A program made the translations under genes and the position numbers. The notes beneath the pieces were generated by a model. That model did not search any database, was not told the origin of the DNA, and worked only from the letters and a program-made list of their open reading frames with translations. From assembly GCA_029962745.1 (NCBI GenBank), contig CM057170.1, positions 19,852,421-19,916,420 on the forward strand: a stretch of 64,000 nucleotides of DNA, read 5' to 3'. Within the stretch, counting starts at the first letter, position 1; the number at the start of each line of letters is the position of its first letter. The DNA is from Echinometra lucunter (Eukaryota > Echinodermata > Echinoidea > Camarodonta > Echinometridae). Positions 34,186-45,976 of this stretch are shown here, piece by piece.

Positions 34186-34539
34186 TCGTTATTTTTGTAA
34201 CACTTTTGCAGGTCCAGAGTCGTGCGATACGACATCGAATTTTGCGATCGCGATATCTCGGGAATTCTTCGTAAATAACATGTTCTTCTTGCGCCCATTT
34301 GAAATCTAAAACTTTGCTTTGCCTTTGGTGTCATTTAAATCAGAATAATTTTTGGTAAAAATTGAGAAATTATGGATCAAAAATTGCCTTCATTAAAAAA
34401 TTAAAATGTGGGCGAACTATGGTCCCCCCATCATAGTGACGTCATTTTCTTTGAAACAGCGCATTTTTCAAATTTATGCTTTCATGATATATTACCGATT
34501 TTATTCATGTTTTCATATCAAATCATGATTATGGCAAGA

Positions 34540-35220
34540 ATAAAGTTTGGTAATCCTGGTTTTAGGGGTATAAATTATTTGCATTTGCATTCAATCGCTA
34601 ACTTCAGCACACCACATACAACACAGACTGTCGTGCATGGACTATGGTTAGGATTAGGATTAAGATTAGGGTTAAGGGTTAGGGTTAGGGTTAGGGTTAG
34701 GGCACTTGCACGAATGCCAGGTTATCATCAGATAACCTTGCACTGAATTAGGCCTGTACAGTGGAAATTGCTGACAATAGGAAAGTAGTGCTCTCTGTCA
34801 CATTTCTGGGACAGAGGAACAAGAGCAGTGATCAGAAAAAGATTTCTCAAAATTCATTTGATGAAGATAATTTAGATCCAATTGAAGGAATGGAATGAAA
34901 ATAGGATGTAAAAAGCAAACATTTTCCAAGAATTTGTTGATTATTTTAGTGATTTCTATCTCCAACTATAGAGGGCAGCATTTCACATAAATTTGCACAG
35001 CTCAGCATACCAATGGCTCCCTGAGTGGGGTTAGGGTTAGGGTTAGGGTTAGGGTTAGGGTTAGGGTTAGGATTAAGATCAGCATGATCAGGGTTAAGGT
35101 TAGGGTTAGGCATGTTAGGGTTGGGGTCAGTTGGGTTGTCAGGAAGAGGTGTGCTGAAGTTAGCGATCGAATGGAAGTGCAGATAATTTATACCCTTAAA
35201 ACCCAGGATTACCTAAAGTT
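34540..35220. mobile_element. Inverted-repeat element containing telomere-like TTAGGG tracts
   Basis: 34549-34607 (CTGGTTTTAGGGGTATAAAT ... GCTAACTTCAGCACAC) is matched in reverse at 35149-35213 (GTGTGCTGAAGTTAGCGATC ... TTATACCCTTAAAACCCAGG). Inside lie TTAGGG repeats at 34665-34701 and 35028-35070, with degenerate GGATTAAGATT/GGTTAAGG units. The TTAGGG tracts run in the same direction although the arms are inverted. Confidence 0.8.
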
Positions 35221-35499
35221 TGTTTTTATAGTAGGGTCTAGAGGAAGTTTAATGCCATCGAGTGGCAACTCATTCATTGCGTATGGACGTTAATATTTTT
35301 CCCCAACGGCCAATTTGGCGTAAATTTGGCGTAAATTTCAAAGTCAGTGGACTTTATCAAGCAGTAGCCTATTTTCTGTATATGTCCGTAACATTTCGAG
35401 ACATTTCATTGAGAAGTTTTTCTGTAGTGGGATGGGAAACTGTAAGTGGTCGGTACAGCCACAGGCATCATACAGATTACAGTGTAGGTGGCGCGGCTA

Positions 35500-35835
35500 T
35501 CGTTAGACCATAGACATGCCGGTAGTCTCACCGACCGTCGACGCGACCCGCGTCGACCGATCTCACCGTCCCGAACCTGACGTTAAACATTGTTGTGTTA
35601 ATGTCTTTTAGTGCCCATTTCGTTTTCTCACTGAAAAAACAATTAGCCTATACTTCACATCACACCTAATTAGAACACTTTCACACCCACCATATAATCA
35701 GAATGAATTCATGATACTTACTTCTACGTAACGCAACGTACACAGTCTATGACAGGAACAACAATATGGTTGACCATGGTGCTGACGTCATCTTTCAAAC
35801 AGCTGATCAAGTAACAGGGTTTCCTATTGGCCACT
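35500..35835 (-). promoter_or_regulatory. Candidate promoter and non-coding first exon (SAR1?)
   Basis: In - orientation there is a CCAAT box (35826-35830), a perfect CRE TGACGTCA (35783-35790), then a strong splice donor AGAA/GTAAGTAT with the exon ending at 35722. 35515-35580 is rich in CG dinucleotides (CGACCGTCGACGCG). This fits a 5' UTR exon splicing to the acceptor near 27252, but nothing in the sequence proves the link. A rival donor lies at 45113. Confidence 0.3.
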
Positions 35836-36331
35836 AAAAACAGACAGATAACATGGAGTCTCTATAGAATTGAATGAAATAAATCCTGTTTTCCTATTAA
35901 AGAATATGATTCCACTTCAAATTTACATGTTTTTCCGATTAGCTTTTGCTCATTAAGACCTTAGGCAATGTGATGTAGTGTTCAAAACCTACTAAGTTAA
36001 TGAATTTGTGTATATTTCAAGGGATATGTACAGTCATTGAAGTATGTTCGGAGGGAATTGTAATGTCCAATCAGAACGTCACTTATCTGTGCAAGGCAGT
36101 CATTGGCAAAAAGTTCACTGAACTGTCGTATGAGGTGCCACACCTATAAACACAACTGTACTATTAATATTTCTTTTTGCAGGTAGGATGAATGCTATCA
36201 ATGATGACATTATCACAAAGTTCTTCTTGTCTCAAATCATGGACCTATTACAGAAGGACATTCAACGTAATTGTTCCTTTGGTCCCATGATTTCCACCGC
36301 CTTCTGATTATGTGCATCTTAATGAGAACAT

Positions 36332-36384
36332 TCAAGTGATAGGAACTCTTTTAAAAGACTATTAAAAGAGTTCCTATCACTTGA
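36332..36384 (+). repeat. Perfect 23-bp hairpin
   Basis: The arms at 36332-36354 and 36362-36384 are exact reverse complements, with loop AAGACTA. The stem includes GATAGGAACTCTTTTAA. Confidence 0.9.
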
Positions 36385-36489
36385 GTCTAAGAAAAACGAA
36401 ACAAGTGATATGATTTACACAATTGTATGATATGCTTTGGACATACAGATCAGTATTCTTTTCTCTACCTTATCGATATTCATATGTAT

Positions 36490-36795
36490 TATTTCGTGTT
36501 TTTTTTTTTTTTTTTTTTTTTTTTTTGTGATGACCTTTTTTCTCTCGTTTTAAATGTGTTGCTGTTAAACTCGTGTAAATATGTTTCATTATGTATATAG
36601 TGCTAAATACCTACCAGCCATGTTACCAGCAGTCAAGTTGTTCTGTTCTCTTTAGGACCCCATTGTAAATAAGGTTTCGAGCTTTCATGGGTCATCCTGT
36701 CAAGCTTTCATGAACGTCTGCTTTCTGTATATTGTGTGCTCTTTATCACTGTGTATATCTGAACTTGACAAATAAATAAAATCAAATCAAAATCA
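36490..36795 (+). mobile_element. Probable LINE 3' UTR tail
   Basis: A long T run, then CACTGTGTATATCTGAAC, TTGACAAATAAATAAAATC and (ATCAAA)n. This is the usual form of a 5'-truncated non-LTR element end with an A-rich tandem tail. Confidence 0.4.
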
Positions 36796-36899
36796 AAAGC
36801 TGTTTTAATAATAGCTACTGCTTAAGCATTTTGGTCATTGACAAAGGAGCAGTTTCCCTCTCTTTTTTGTTTGGATGTGTGCTTTGTAAGAGTGTGTTT

Positions 36900-37445
36900 T
36901 AATTTAAAAAAACACTACCAATGGGGAGCAGCAAAGTTGGATAGCAGGTTCTTTACGTAAATGGTATATCTACAGAGAATATGCTCCTATAGAAAGTTTA
37001 ATTGTAAATTTTCTGAGATGGGGTTTTGTCAATCGCTATGGTTTAATAGATTAATCCAATCAAAATCAAAATAAGTATTTTTATTATGAAACTTGGAATG
37101 ACAGGAATGTATCTGTAATGTCTGATTTATTGAACCCACCTTTTCCTGGGCATAAGCTGTTTGAAGAATTAATTTTAGATTTTTCTATCAGATAGGAGAA
37201 ATTTTAATTTTCTGATGAAACGTGTTCCAGAGGAATGACTCGATGTACAATCCTAATAACCTAGATGTTCAAGATAATTTGATTACTACTTTACTTGCCA
37301 ACAGGGAAGTACCTTGTCATGCTTATAAAATCTTGAATGTTCAAAATCCTCCTGATAGACATTACGAATATTGGAAAGACAAAATACCTGTTCCTGTTCG
37401 TAGAAAGGGTTTACGGTTCACCATGTGGTAAGTCCTATAAGGACT
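36900..37445 (+). pseudogene. LINE ORF2 C-terminal remnant
   Basis: Shifting frames give YYETWNDRNVSVMSDLLNPP, then GHKLFEELILDFSI (37075-37195), and KILNVQNPPDRHYEYWKDKI (37329-37388). The order W-x-D, DLL, F-x-E-L and a later KW-x-x-x-I segment resembles the region after the reverse transcriptase in LINE proteins. Frame breaks make it dead. No catalytic motif is visible. Confidence 0.4.
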
Positions 37446-38980
37446 ATAGATAAAGTGGATAGAGATGGAGGTGAAATAGAGAGGTGAGAAAGCAGGAAAG
37501 TTGGAGGGTAGATTATCTTTCTGAAACTGGGTGAAGTCCTAAAAAGGACTGTAAACCAGAAGAGGTGGGAGGATTGAGTTGGTGAAGAGATGAGGAGGCT
37601 TGAGTCGGCGAGAGGTAAGAAGATTTGAGGCCCGCCTCAAGGAAACAGAATATCATTTAGCCAAATAGAAAAATAAACTTCCTGTGCATTTTAGAAAGTT
37701 GAGGTTTAACCTCTGACAAGTAAAAGATTTGGATTTTATCTGCTTTCCCATAACATAATGTTATAATCATTTTGTTATATATTATCATGTAAGATATATT
37801 TTAGCTCATTTGTTGTTTTATTTTTTAATTACTTTACAGTGCATTGTGAAATTTATTTGCCATACGAAGCCACAGAGTCATTGTTACGGGAGTTTGTATC
37901 GGCTTCTAGCTTCTGCTGTACTTTTCGACCTTATTGATTTTGGAGGCTATACGCTTGTTTTGGGACGCATAAATTATGCGGCTTTATGTTTTGGCCTTGT
38001 TTTGTTTACTTTGGGGTCACCTGGGTCAGGTCATGCTCCACAATAATATTGAACGCTTGTTCGGACCTCAATGAGAGCATGCATGGATCTTATGATCCCC
38101 CGGCCCCCCCCCCCCCCCGCGGGGGGGGGGGGGGGGCACTCGACCCCAGAAGTGGTAGGTATGTGTAGGTATGTGGTAGGTACACTGATTCAGTCAATGA
38201 AGTAGTCAATAAACAATCAGTCTATCAATCATTAATCTATATCAATCAACTAATCAATCAATCAATCAATCAATCAACAATCAATGGTACAATTTGGGGT
38301 AAGGGAAGGTGGACTGGATTTTTTTGAATTGAGAAAATCCATAAGAATGGCCTTAATATGCCATAATAAAAAGACCTACATGTACCGGTAGGATATGAGC
38401 ACACAAACCAGCACAGACATGAAGGGGGGGTACATGCATGCAAGTGACTGTCCTCTCGACCCCCACCTGGCACCCCCTCCACCCAATCAAACCCAACTCC
38501 AACTCCATCTCACCTCTCCGAGCAACATGTACCATCACCTCATCCTGAACTCCCAGGAACACAACTACACCATCGTCTTGGACATTATCACATACCAGGA
38601 ATGCTAATCATATGCAATACATGCTCACTAGTCACTTACGCATAAAATTTTGATAACAACCATGTTATTCACTCCACAACCCACATCCATCGTGATTTAT
38701 CATAAATCTGTGACCATCGGCAATTTGTAAGGTATGGAACTTCTCACTTAATACAAACGGGACAGCCAATTCTGCATGCGCAACCTGATTTTCATACCTT
38801 TTACAAAAGTGGGCAATGCTCACCCAAGCATGAATTATTTTCAGACTTTTTGTCATTATGAAAGAAGAGACTCTGAGCTATCCGTATATAATAGACGTTT
38901 CCAAAAATTTTCAGATATTTTTTAAATTGGGGCCCTTTCAAAAGTGTTTTTTTTTTTTCTGGGACACTCTGTAGTTGGGC
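37446..38980. other. Intergenic, no gene seen
   Basis: GAGAGGTGAGAAAG-type purine repeats at 37450-37630, poly-C/poly-G at 38104-38136 and an (AATC)n run at 38255-38280. Open frames over the purine and CA-rich stretches have no recognisable similarity. Confidence 0.5.
38104..38136 (+). repeat. Poly-C/poly-G inverted tract
   Basis: About 15 C, then GCG, then about 16 G: a self-complementary run, probably unstable and hard to sequence. Confidence 0.9.
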
Positions 38981-38989
38981 TAACTCAAT

Positions 38990-40490
38990 CGTCTAACACC
39001 ACCATGGCTAAACCCATTTGGTCTGCTATTTGTGTCATTGCCAGTTGTCCGGCAACTCTTCAACAAATTAGTTTCAAACGTTGTGTCTTTGCCATTTGTC
39101 CGACAACTCTTCAACAAATTAATTTCCAACGTTGTGACTTTGTTAGTTGTCCGACAACTCTCCAACAAACTAGTTTCCAACGTTGTGTCATTGCCAGTTG
39201 TCTAACTACTCTCCAATTAACAAACTAGTTTTCCAACGTTGTGTCATTGCAAGTTGTCCGACAACTCTTCAACAAATTAGTTTCCAATGTTGTGACACTG
39301 TCTGTTGTCCGACGCCTCTCTACCTAACTAGTTCCCAATGCTGTGTCATTGCAAGTTGTCCGACAACTCTTCAACAAATTGGTTTCCAATGTTGTGTCAT
39401 AGTCAGTTGTGCGACAATTATCCAACTAGTTTCCAACGTTGTCAAAGTTGTGTCATTGTCGACTGTCCAACAACTCTCCACCTAACTAGTTTCCATTATT
39501 GTGTCATTGCCAGTTGTTCAACAAATATCCAACAAACTAGTTTCCAACGTTGTGTCATTGTCAGTCGTCCAACATATCTCCAACAAACTAGTTTCCAACG
39601 ATGTCAACATTGTGTCATCGTCGACTGTCCAACAACTCTCCATCTAACTAGTTTCCAGCGTTGTGTCATTGTTAGTTGTCCAACAAATATCCAACAAACT
39701 ATAGTTTCCAACGTTGTGTCATTGTCCACTGTCCAACAACTCTCCAACAAGTTAGTTTCCAACATTGTCAACGTTGTGTCATCGTCGACTAGCCAACATT
39801 CCTCCACCTAACTAGTTTCCAAAGATATGTCATTGTCAGTTGTCCAACCACTCTTCGATAATCTAGTTTCCAACATTGAGTCATTGTCAGTTGTCCAAAA
39901 ATATCCAACAAACTAGTTTCCAACGTTGAGTAATTGTCAGATGTCCAATGAAATTCCAACAAACTAGTTTCCTACATTGTCAACGTTGTGTCATTGTTAG
40001 TTGTCCAACAAAATCCAACAAACTAGTTTCCAACGCTGTGTCATTGTCCACTGTCCAACAACTCTCCAACAAACTAGTTTCCAATGATGTCAACCTTGTG
40101 TCACCGTCGACTATCCAACATTCCTCCACCTAACTAGTCTCCAACGTTGTGTCATTGTTAGTTGTCCAACACATATCCAACAAAATACTAGTTTCCAACG
40201 TTGTGTCACTGTCCACTGCCCAACAACTCTCCAACAAACTAGTTTCCTACGATGTCAACGTTGTGTCATCGTCGACTGTCCGACATTCCTCCACCCAACT
40301 AGTTTCCAACGTTGTGTCATCGTCAGTTATCCAACAAATATCCAGCAAACTAGTTTCCAACGTTGTCAACGTTATGTCGTTGTTGATTGTCCAACAACTC
40401 TCCAGATTACTAGTTTCCAACGTCGTGTCAACGTTGCTCTAACAAGTTTTTCCAACATCCAGCGACTTTCGACTCTCCAACGTTGGTCCA
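38990..40490 (+). repeat. 51-bp degenerate tandem array, about 28 units
   Basis: The consensus word order is TTTCCAACGTTGTGTCATTG, then CAGTTGTCCAACAACTCTCC and AACAAACTAG. Exact 51-base spacing shows at TTCCAACG 39124 and 39175; later units vary by a few bases. Because 51 is divisible by three, long frames (for example 38944-39228 and 39338-39811) stay open and read as 17-residue repeats such as CPTTLQQTSFQRCVIVS. There is no start context, splice site or codon bias to support translation. Confidence 0.9.
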
Positions 40491-43400
40491 ACGTTGGCTT
40501 GTTACCTGGGAATGCTGTTTGCGGTATATGTTTAAGTTTCAGTGCATCATCATTATCTTTTCTTTTTGTTGTTTTCTTTTATTGTTATCTAATCTCTTCT
40601 AATAACTTGTAAATTTTTTTATTATGTCTGTGATTCAACAAAACACATAATTTAAAAAAAATGGATAGCAGTCGAGTTTGGTAATATGAAATTTGTTATT
40701 ACTGATTCGCAAACTCTCGGACATGCACCCTTATGACCTTATATTATAGAAGGCCATGATCTTTATAAGCCCCGTTCATTGGAAATGTTATGCATGGGGA
40801 AATTGGGATAACGGGATTTTAAATCACAAACAATCAATCAAAATATAACTTCTATATCGGGTAATATCAACATGTTCTTCAAAATATAACATACGGAACA
40901 ACAATTTCCGATTCTAAACCAAAACTGCACACTCATAATCGTCTGCTCATATAGTTTTTTACAAATCATTATGTCAAAAAAGTGTCTTGCCATTTTCAGC
41001 TCCCGGATAATCAGCGATGGACATCATGGGATCAAAGTGAAGAAACTTGTACGGAATGTTATTGAGACAACAATCATGACAATGACAGAGACAATCACAA
41101 TGAATTTGTTAACAAAACGTGCAACGTCCATCTGTAATGGGTCTATGCTCAAATAGAGGCCATCGATCTGATAGAGGCACAGGGGTGTAAATTACGCTCG
41201 AATAGCAATTTTAATTAATACCATTTCCATTTTACCCCACTGATTTCTAGTTATGTTTAATGATGCATGACAAGATCAGCCGTTATATTATGTTGATGAT
41301 CTTACAGTGCTTGAAGACCAAAGAAGACCAAACTTTACAAAAACCAGTCATGTGAAACTAAATCCTTAAAAATGCCCTGCAATGAGAACATTTATGAAAA
41401 ATCCATCATCCTCGGCCTGTATCTTGAGCATTGGCGATGCACATTAATTGTCATAATGTAGAAAACGTGTTTTTTTTTTTTTTTTTTTAATCCTGGGAGT
41501 CCACATCCATCAAAATTTGAAATGGGACACTAACATAACTAAAGTCTTTTTAAAATGTAATCGGAAAACTTTCATGTTTAGAATGGTTAAGCAATTGTAA
41601 ACACTAATTCCCGACTAGTCCTGTTTTGGAGTACTGCTCATGCACCTGCTTTTAACGGGGGTCTGTCTCACGGCATGTACAAAATTTAGAAAGGATAAAA
41701 AAAGAGTATACTCGGAATTCCCGGATTTGAATAAACCAGAGTTCCTAGAATGCGAGCCATAGAATTAATGCAAAACGAAATAAAAGCAGTTTAAGTGAAT
41801 TAGAAGGATATACCTTCCCCACTGGGCCCTACTAGTGATGATTCCAATGGAAAATGAATGCCCTCTTCCACCTTCCGACCGTCAATCCCTGTTTGCAGGA
41901 TCGGACGGGGGACTAAGGGTGTTGCAAGAAAGTTAAGTTGCGATCAGTGGCAAATCAGTTGCAAATTTGGTATCTGACTGTAAAGTTATGTTTGATTTGT
42001 GATTGACTGCAAGACTTCCGCGTCGCGTGATACATATTTTGTATCATTTTATTGGAATCAATCATAATCATAACATATGCAAATAATCATCAATGATTTA
42101 GACAAAAACACATGATAATAAGTTATAAAAAGCAGCAAAATAATGTCATTGTCAAGCCACCAAGGAAATTACAGTCAGGGACATCGCAGGCAGCAGCAGT
42201 TATTTAAACAAAACAACAACAAAAAAAAACATGAAAAGGAAGGAAGGAAAGAAGAAGAAAAGAAAGGAAAAAGAAAGGAAACGCTATTTGTATAAAGTAC
42301 GATATAATACAAGGCACTAAATATAAATTACTAATTTTTTTCATTTTTTTTTTCAGTTTTTTTTTTCCTGTTTACACTTTACTCTTTCATTTCATATTTC
42401 TATGGTAGTTTTTTATAGTTATATTCTATTATATTTTGTCATGTGTTATATTCCGTGAAAACTGAGAACCGTCCAATATGTTTGGATTTTAATCAATAAA
42501 CTTGTAAACTTGAAACTTGCAGTACCGGGCCTGCAGATATCTGGGTCCGCTTGCCTTTTATGTTCGGGAAAAGAAAGACGTTCCGTTGCTGACCTCTCAA
42601 AATAGTATGATTTACCATTAAGTTTTCATTAAAGCAAACTTCAAACTACATGTCTCTGGGGCGGGTGGCGGCCGGGGGCAGCCTGTCACTAAGCGCCCCT
42701 ACAGGCCCCCCCCCCCCCCCCCCCCCCGAGCCCGATGAGCGGACTGCGTTTCTGTCTCAGGTTCCCATGAAATTTTTCCATGTATAGGGCTATCAGATCA
42801 TGATAATGCTTATCTAGATCCATATTAATTTAATGCTCCCAACATGATTTTGAAGAATCCTGGTCATTACATAGTTGGAGGCACCCCCGAAGTACCTACT
42901 GCCACGTTGAAACTTACACCTTGACAGCGCATGTCCTATGCCCTCTCACAGCTTTGTGCATTAATTATATCCGGTTCATGAAATTACATGTACGCCACCA
43001 TACCACCGCCCGATCCGACTGACGGATCGCATGTACACGTAGGTCTACGGGAAACTCCGGCTCGACGTGAGGATCATATCCGTGTCTGCCTAGCCTACTC
43101 TAGCCTATTATGCGTTCGATTTTATACTAGAGCGATGACGGTGAATGTGTCGTACGCGTGATCTGTGTAACGTACGTGTGATCGTGACCGGGTATTAAGC
43201 CATTAACCTGATCATACGCTGGTAACAGCCCCGTAAACCAATTATACTACAACATTACGTTAGTCAGATGTGATTGTTGACGGTATGTAACGTTAAATCA
43301 ACAGTTAACCAGAGTCTAGATCTACTCGATTAATGCTCTTTTTAAAAAGTTAATTAAGCCTAATCAGTTAATGTTTAACGTTAATCAGTGAGTCATGTCA

Positions 43401-43679
43401 ATCTACGTTAGATCAAGATTCTAAGTTAGAGACTTAGAGTCTAACTGTTAACGTTAGTTAACGTTAACCATCCTGACCATGTTAGATCTAGATCTAACTG
43501 CTAACTGTTAGTGTTAGCTGGTTAGTGTTACTACAGTTACACTGCACTAACGACAACGTTAACTTGGTTAAGTCATGATGAAGTCACATTCAGGAGTAAC
43601 TTAACTGTTAATGTTAGTTAGGCCTAACGTTGAGGCTAAGACATGTAACTTTGTAAGAAAGTAAGATTTCAGTAGACTA
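40491..43679. other. Intergenic; retroposon-like tails and palindromic short words
   Basis: AT-rich tails at 40550-40650 and 42300-42520 (ATCAATAAACTTGTAAAC near 42490) look like retroposon ends. AAGGAAGG-type purines lie at 42235-42280. 43260-43680 is dense in TTAACGTTA and AGATCTAGATCT words. No gene recognised. Confidence 0.45.
42706..42727 (+). repeat. Poly-C run
   Basis: About 22 consecutive C. Confidence 0.9.
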
Positions 43680-44958
43680 GAGTGTACTACCGGCTCTGGT
43701 GTGCGGCCGCTTAAAGGGAATTTGCTGATTATATTTATTGATCAAAGACTCGCACGTAGTGCAATACCATCAATGCAGAGTCCAAATACCGTCAAACCCG
43801 GAGAATAGGGGACCAGAACGCACGCCCATGCCATTCGTACAGTGCAGAGATTGGCAGAGACAGTCGAGAGTCACTCAGGGTATGTGAAAAGTCCATAATC
43901 TAGTTCAAAATGACTTTAAAATATGTTTTAATCCGGTAATTATGTTCTAATATATTACATTGTCCTCTCGGCTTTCAGATTTTTGGTTATGTGACGAAAA
44001 TCATTTTGATTTTTGGCCAGAAATGTTCTCAAACTCACAAATGTTTCATCGCTGAATCTTGTGCAGATCGTCCATGTCGCCGCTGCCACTGGGCTGCATT
44101 TGCTTAATTGTACACAAATGAATATGTTCCGGTCCCCCTTTCTCGGGGTTTGCCCAAATACCTGCTAATTGAATAGAGGGCAAACTTGAAATTATTGACT
44201 AATTACGTGGTCAGTAGTGTCCATTTTTCAAAACGATGTTAGGGTCTTGTGTGCGGCCGCCCCTACCCCTGTGGGCGGCCGCCTATCATTTGGCGAGCAT
44301 TTAGTGCCATATTTGTGATGAAGTAAACAAAATTAATATTGGATTTCATGCTTTGGATCTACACACCAATACTTTATGAAAAGTAATAATACTGTGTAGA
44401 AAATCTGTGTAGAAAATCTGTCAAAAGTGATGATCTACCAAATGCCGTGACTAACAAATGAAGGCAGAGTACAATCTCCTACAAAAACCTGCATTTTGTA
44501 CACGTTTTACATAGGGTGGCCGCTCACAGAACCCATCTTGAAAAATGGCTCTGGTGAGCGGCCACCCCCATGCAACTTTTTCTCTGGTGGTATAAATAAG
44601 AATTTCTGCAGCAAAATATGGACCATGAACTTCATTCTCTTAAATAAAAATCAAATCAGTTATCAAATTGAACAAATAAAGCTTAAGTATTGGTTTAAGT
44701 ATGTCAAAGTTTCTTAACTTAAAAGTTAAGAAACTGCTATTTTTCAGTCAGTGACTGGTGGTGTCGACTTCTAATGATATTCAGCGAGACTCATTATGCT
44801 TACTGCTTTCGCCGAGTATGTTTTATGGTGCACTAGAACCTACCTGAGACTGTCCAAGGTAATTTTTGAAGGGATATCAAAAATATTTTTTTAATTTTTA
44901 GTGTTTATTCACCACCGGCCGCTCACAGGGGACAGCCGCCCACAGGAGCACATACCCT
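43680..44958. mobile_element. DNA transposon with GGCGGCCGC-rich ends, copy 2
   Basis: It is nearly the same as 32255-33149 (ACCGGCTCTGGTGTGCGGCC left, GGCCGCTCACAGGGGACAGC right) and carries the same internal hairpin. It differs mainly by a 364-base insertion at 43791-44154. Confidence 0.8.
43791..44154. mobile_element. 364-bp insertion with TIR and 8-bp target duplication
   Basis: Flanked by CAAATACC on both sides (43783-43790 and 44155-44162). Ends: GTCAAACCCGGAGAATAGGG left, and GGCAAACCCCGAGAAAGGGG right when reversed. The uninterrupted sequence CCAAATACCTGCTAATT is present in copy 1 near 32357. An 8-base duplication fits hAT-like elements. No transposase frame. Confidence 0.9.
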
Positions 44959-45112
44959 AGGTCATGTAGGTCTACACCACACGTAGGTGACTAGGTCAAA
45001 ACGGCGTTTTGAATAGAGAAACTAATTGCCGATGCGAACGCGAAATAAATCACTTATGAAGTTATGTCTTAGATCTTCTATAACAGAGAAGAATAGTTTT
45101 GATTTTACTTAC

Positions 45113-45171
45113 CAGCAATGTTCCTGAGGCACTCAATTTCCCCCTTTCTGCTTTATCATCTGATGAATGAA
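45113..45171 (-). other. Candidate non-coding exon with strong donor
   Basis: On the - strand TTTTCAG precedes 45171, and GCTG/GTAAGTAAAA gives a strong donor with the exon ending at 45113. It could be a SAR1 5' UTR exon. There is no coding evidence. Confidence 0.2.
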
Positions 45172-45331
45172 CTGAAAATGGTGAATTTTAAGAAGAAAAC
45201 TGATGCTTATCAGAATCGTAGGTCGACAGCTTTCTGTTGAGTAACCAATAGAAAAGCATGCGATGTAGTGTCTACTGGAATGGGGTCGGAATGACTCGGG
45301 GTCTCGGCTTCAACTAGGCCCACCCGTAGGT

Positions 45332-45976
45332 AGTCCAGGGACGTCAGGGGAGCAAAAAAAAAAAAAAACGCTAACGCTATTACTCTTCATTGACATCCAG
45401 TGCTTTTACCCCCTATTTGTATGTAGCAAGCATCTTGGCACTTCAAAACAACCCCTGGAAAATCACTTTCCCATGGGCCAATGACACCAACAGCCTATTG
45501 GCTGTGGTCATCACAAACCCGACTGACACCTGGGACTAAAAATCGGACGTACGAAAACCGAAATTTAGATATAAATTTATCGTTGGGTAGCTGGAAAAAC
45601 TCACAGCTTGTTTACGTTTCCCCGGTGGCCATTGAAATGCAGATAGAAAATGGCGACTAACTTGCGCGTGCGCATCGATGCGCAACTAGATGCGAGCGAT
45701 CTTGCAGACGTTTTAAAAAAATTCACGGCAATTCTCGCCGTAATTTCATTGAAAACATCTGCAAGATCGCTCGCACCTAGTCGCATGATGACCACAGCCG
45801 ATAGTTACAAGGCTGGTGGTGTCATTGGCCCATGGGAAAGTGATTTTCCAGGGGTTGTTTTGAAGTGCCAAAATGCTTGCTATGTACAAATAGGGAGTAA
45901 AAGCATTGGGCGTCGATGGGGAGTAATAGCGTTAGTGTTTTTTGTTTTTTTTTTACACCCCTGACGTCCCTGGACT
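45332..45976. mobile_element. Fold-back DNA element with 10-bp target duplication
   Basis: ACCCGTAGGT occurs at 45322-45331 and 45977-45986. The element begins AGTCCAGGGACGTCAGGGG and ends with the complement. The arms stay alike for nearly 200 bases (TGGGCCAATGACACCA against TGGTGTCATTGGCCCA). A second palindrome sits in the middle, with CTAGATGCGAGCGATCTTGC at 45687-45706 paired with 45758-45779. Long TIRs and a 9-11 base duplication fit Mutator-like elements. No transposase. Confidence 0.9.

Noticed and set aside
34400..34746. Frame ending in LGLRLGLRVRVRVRVRA
   Set aside because: The C-terminal repeat is TTAGGG telomeric DNA in translation; the frame spans the transposon border.
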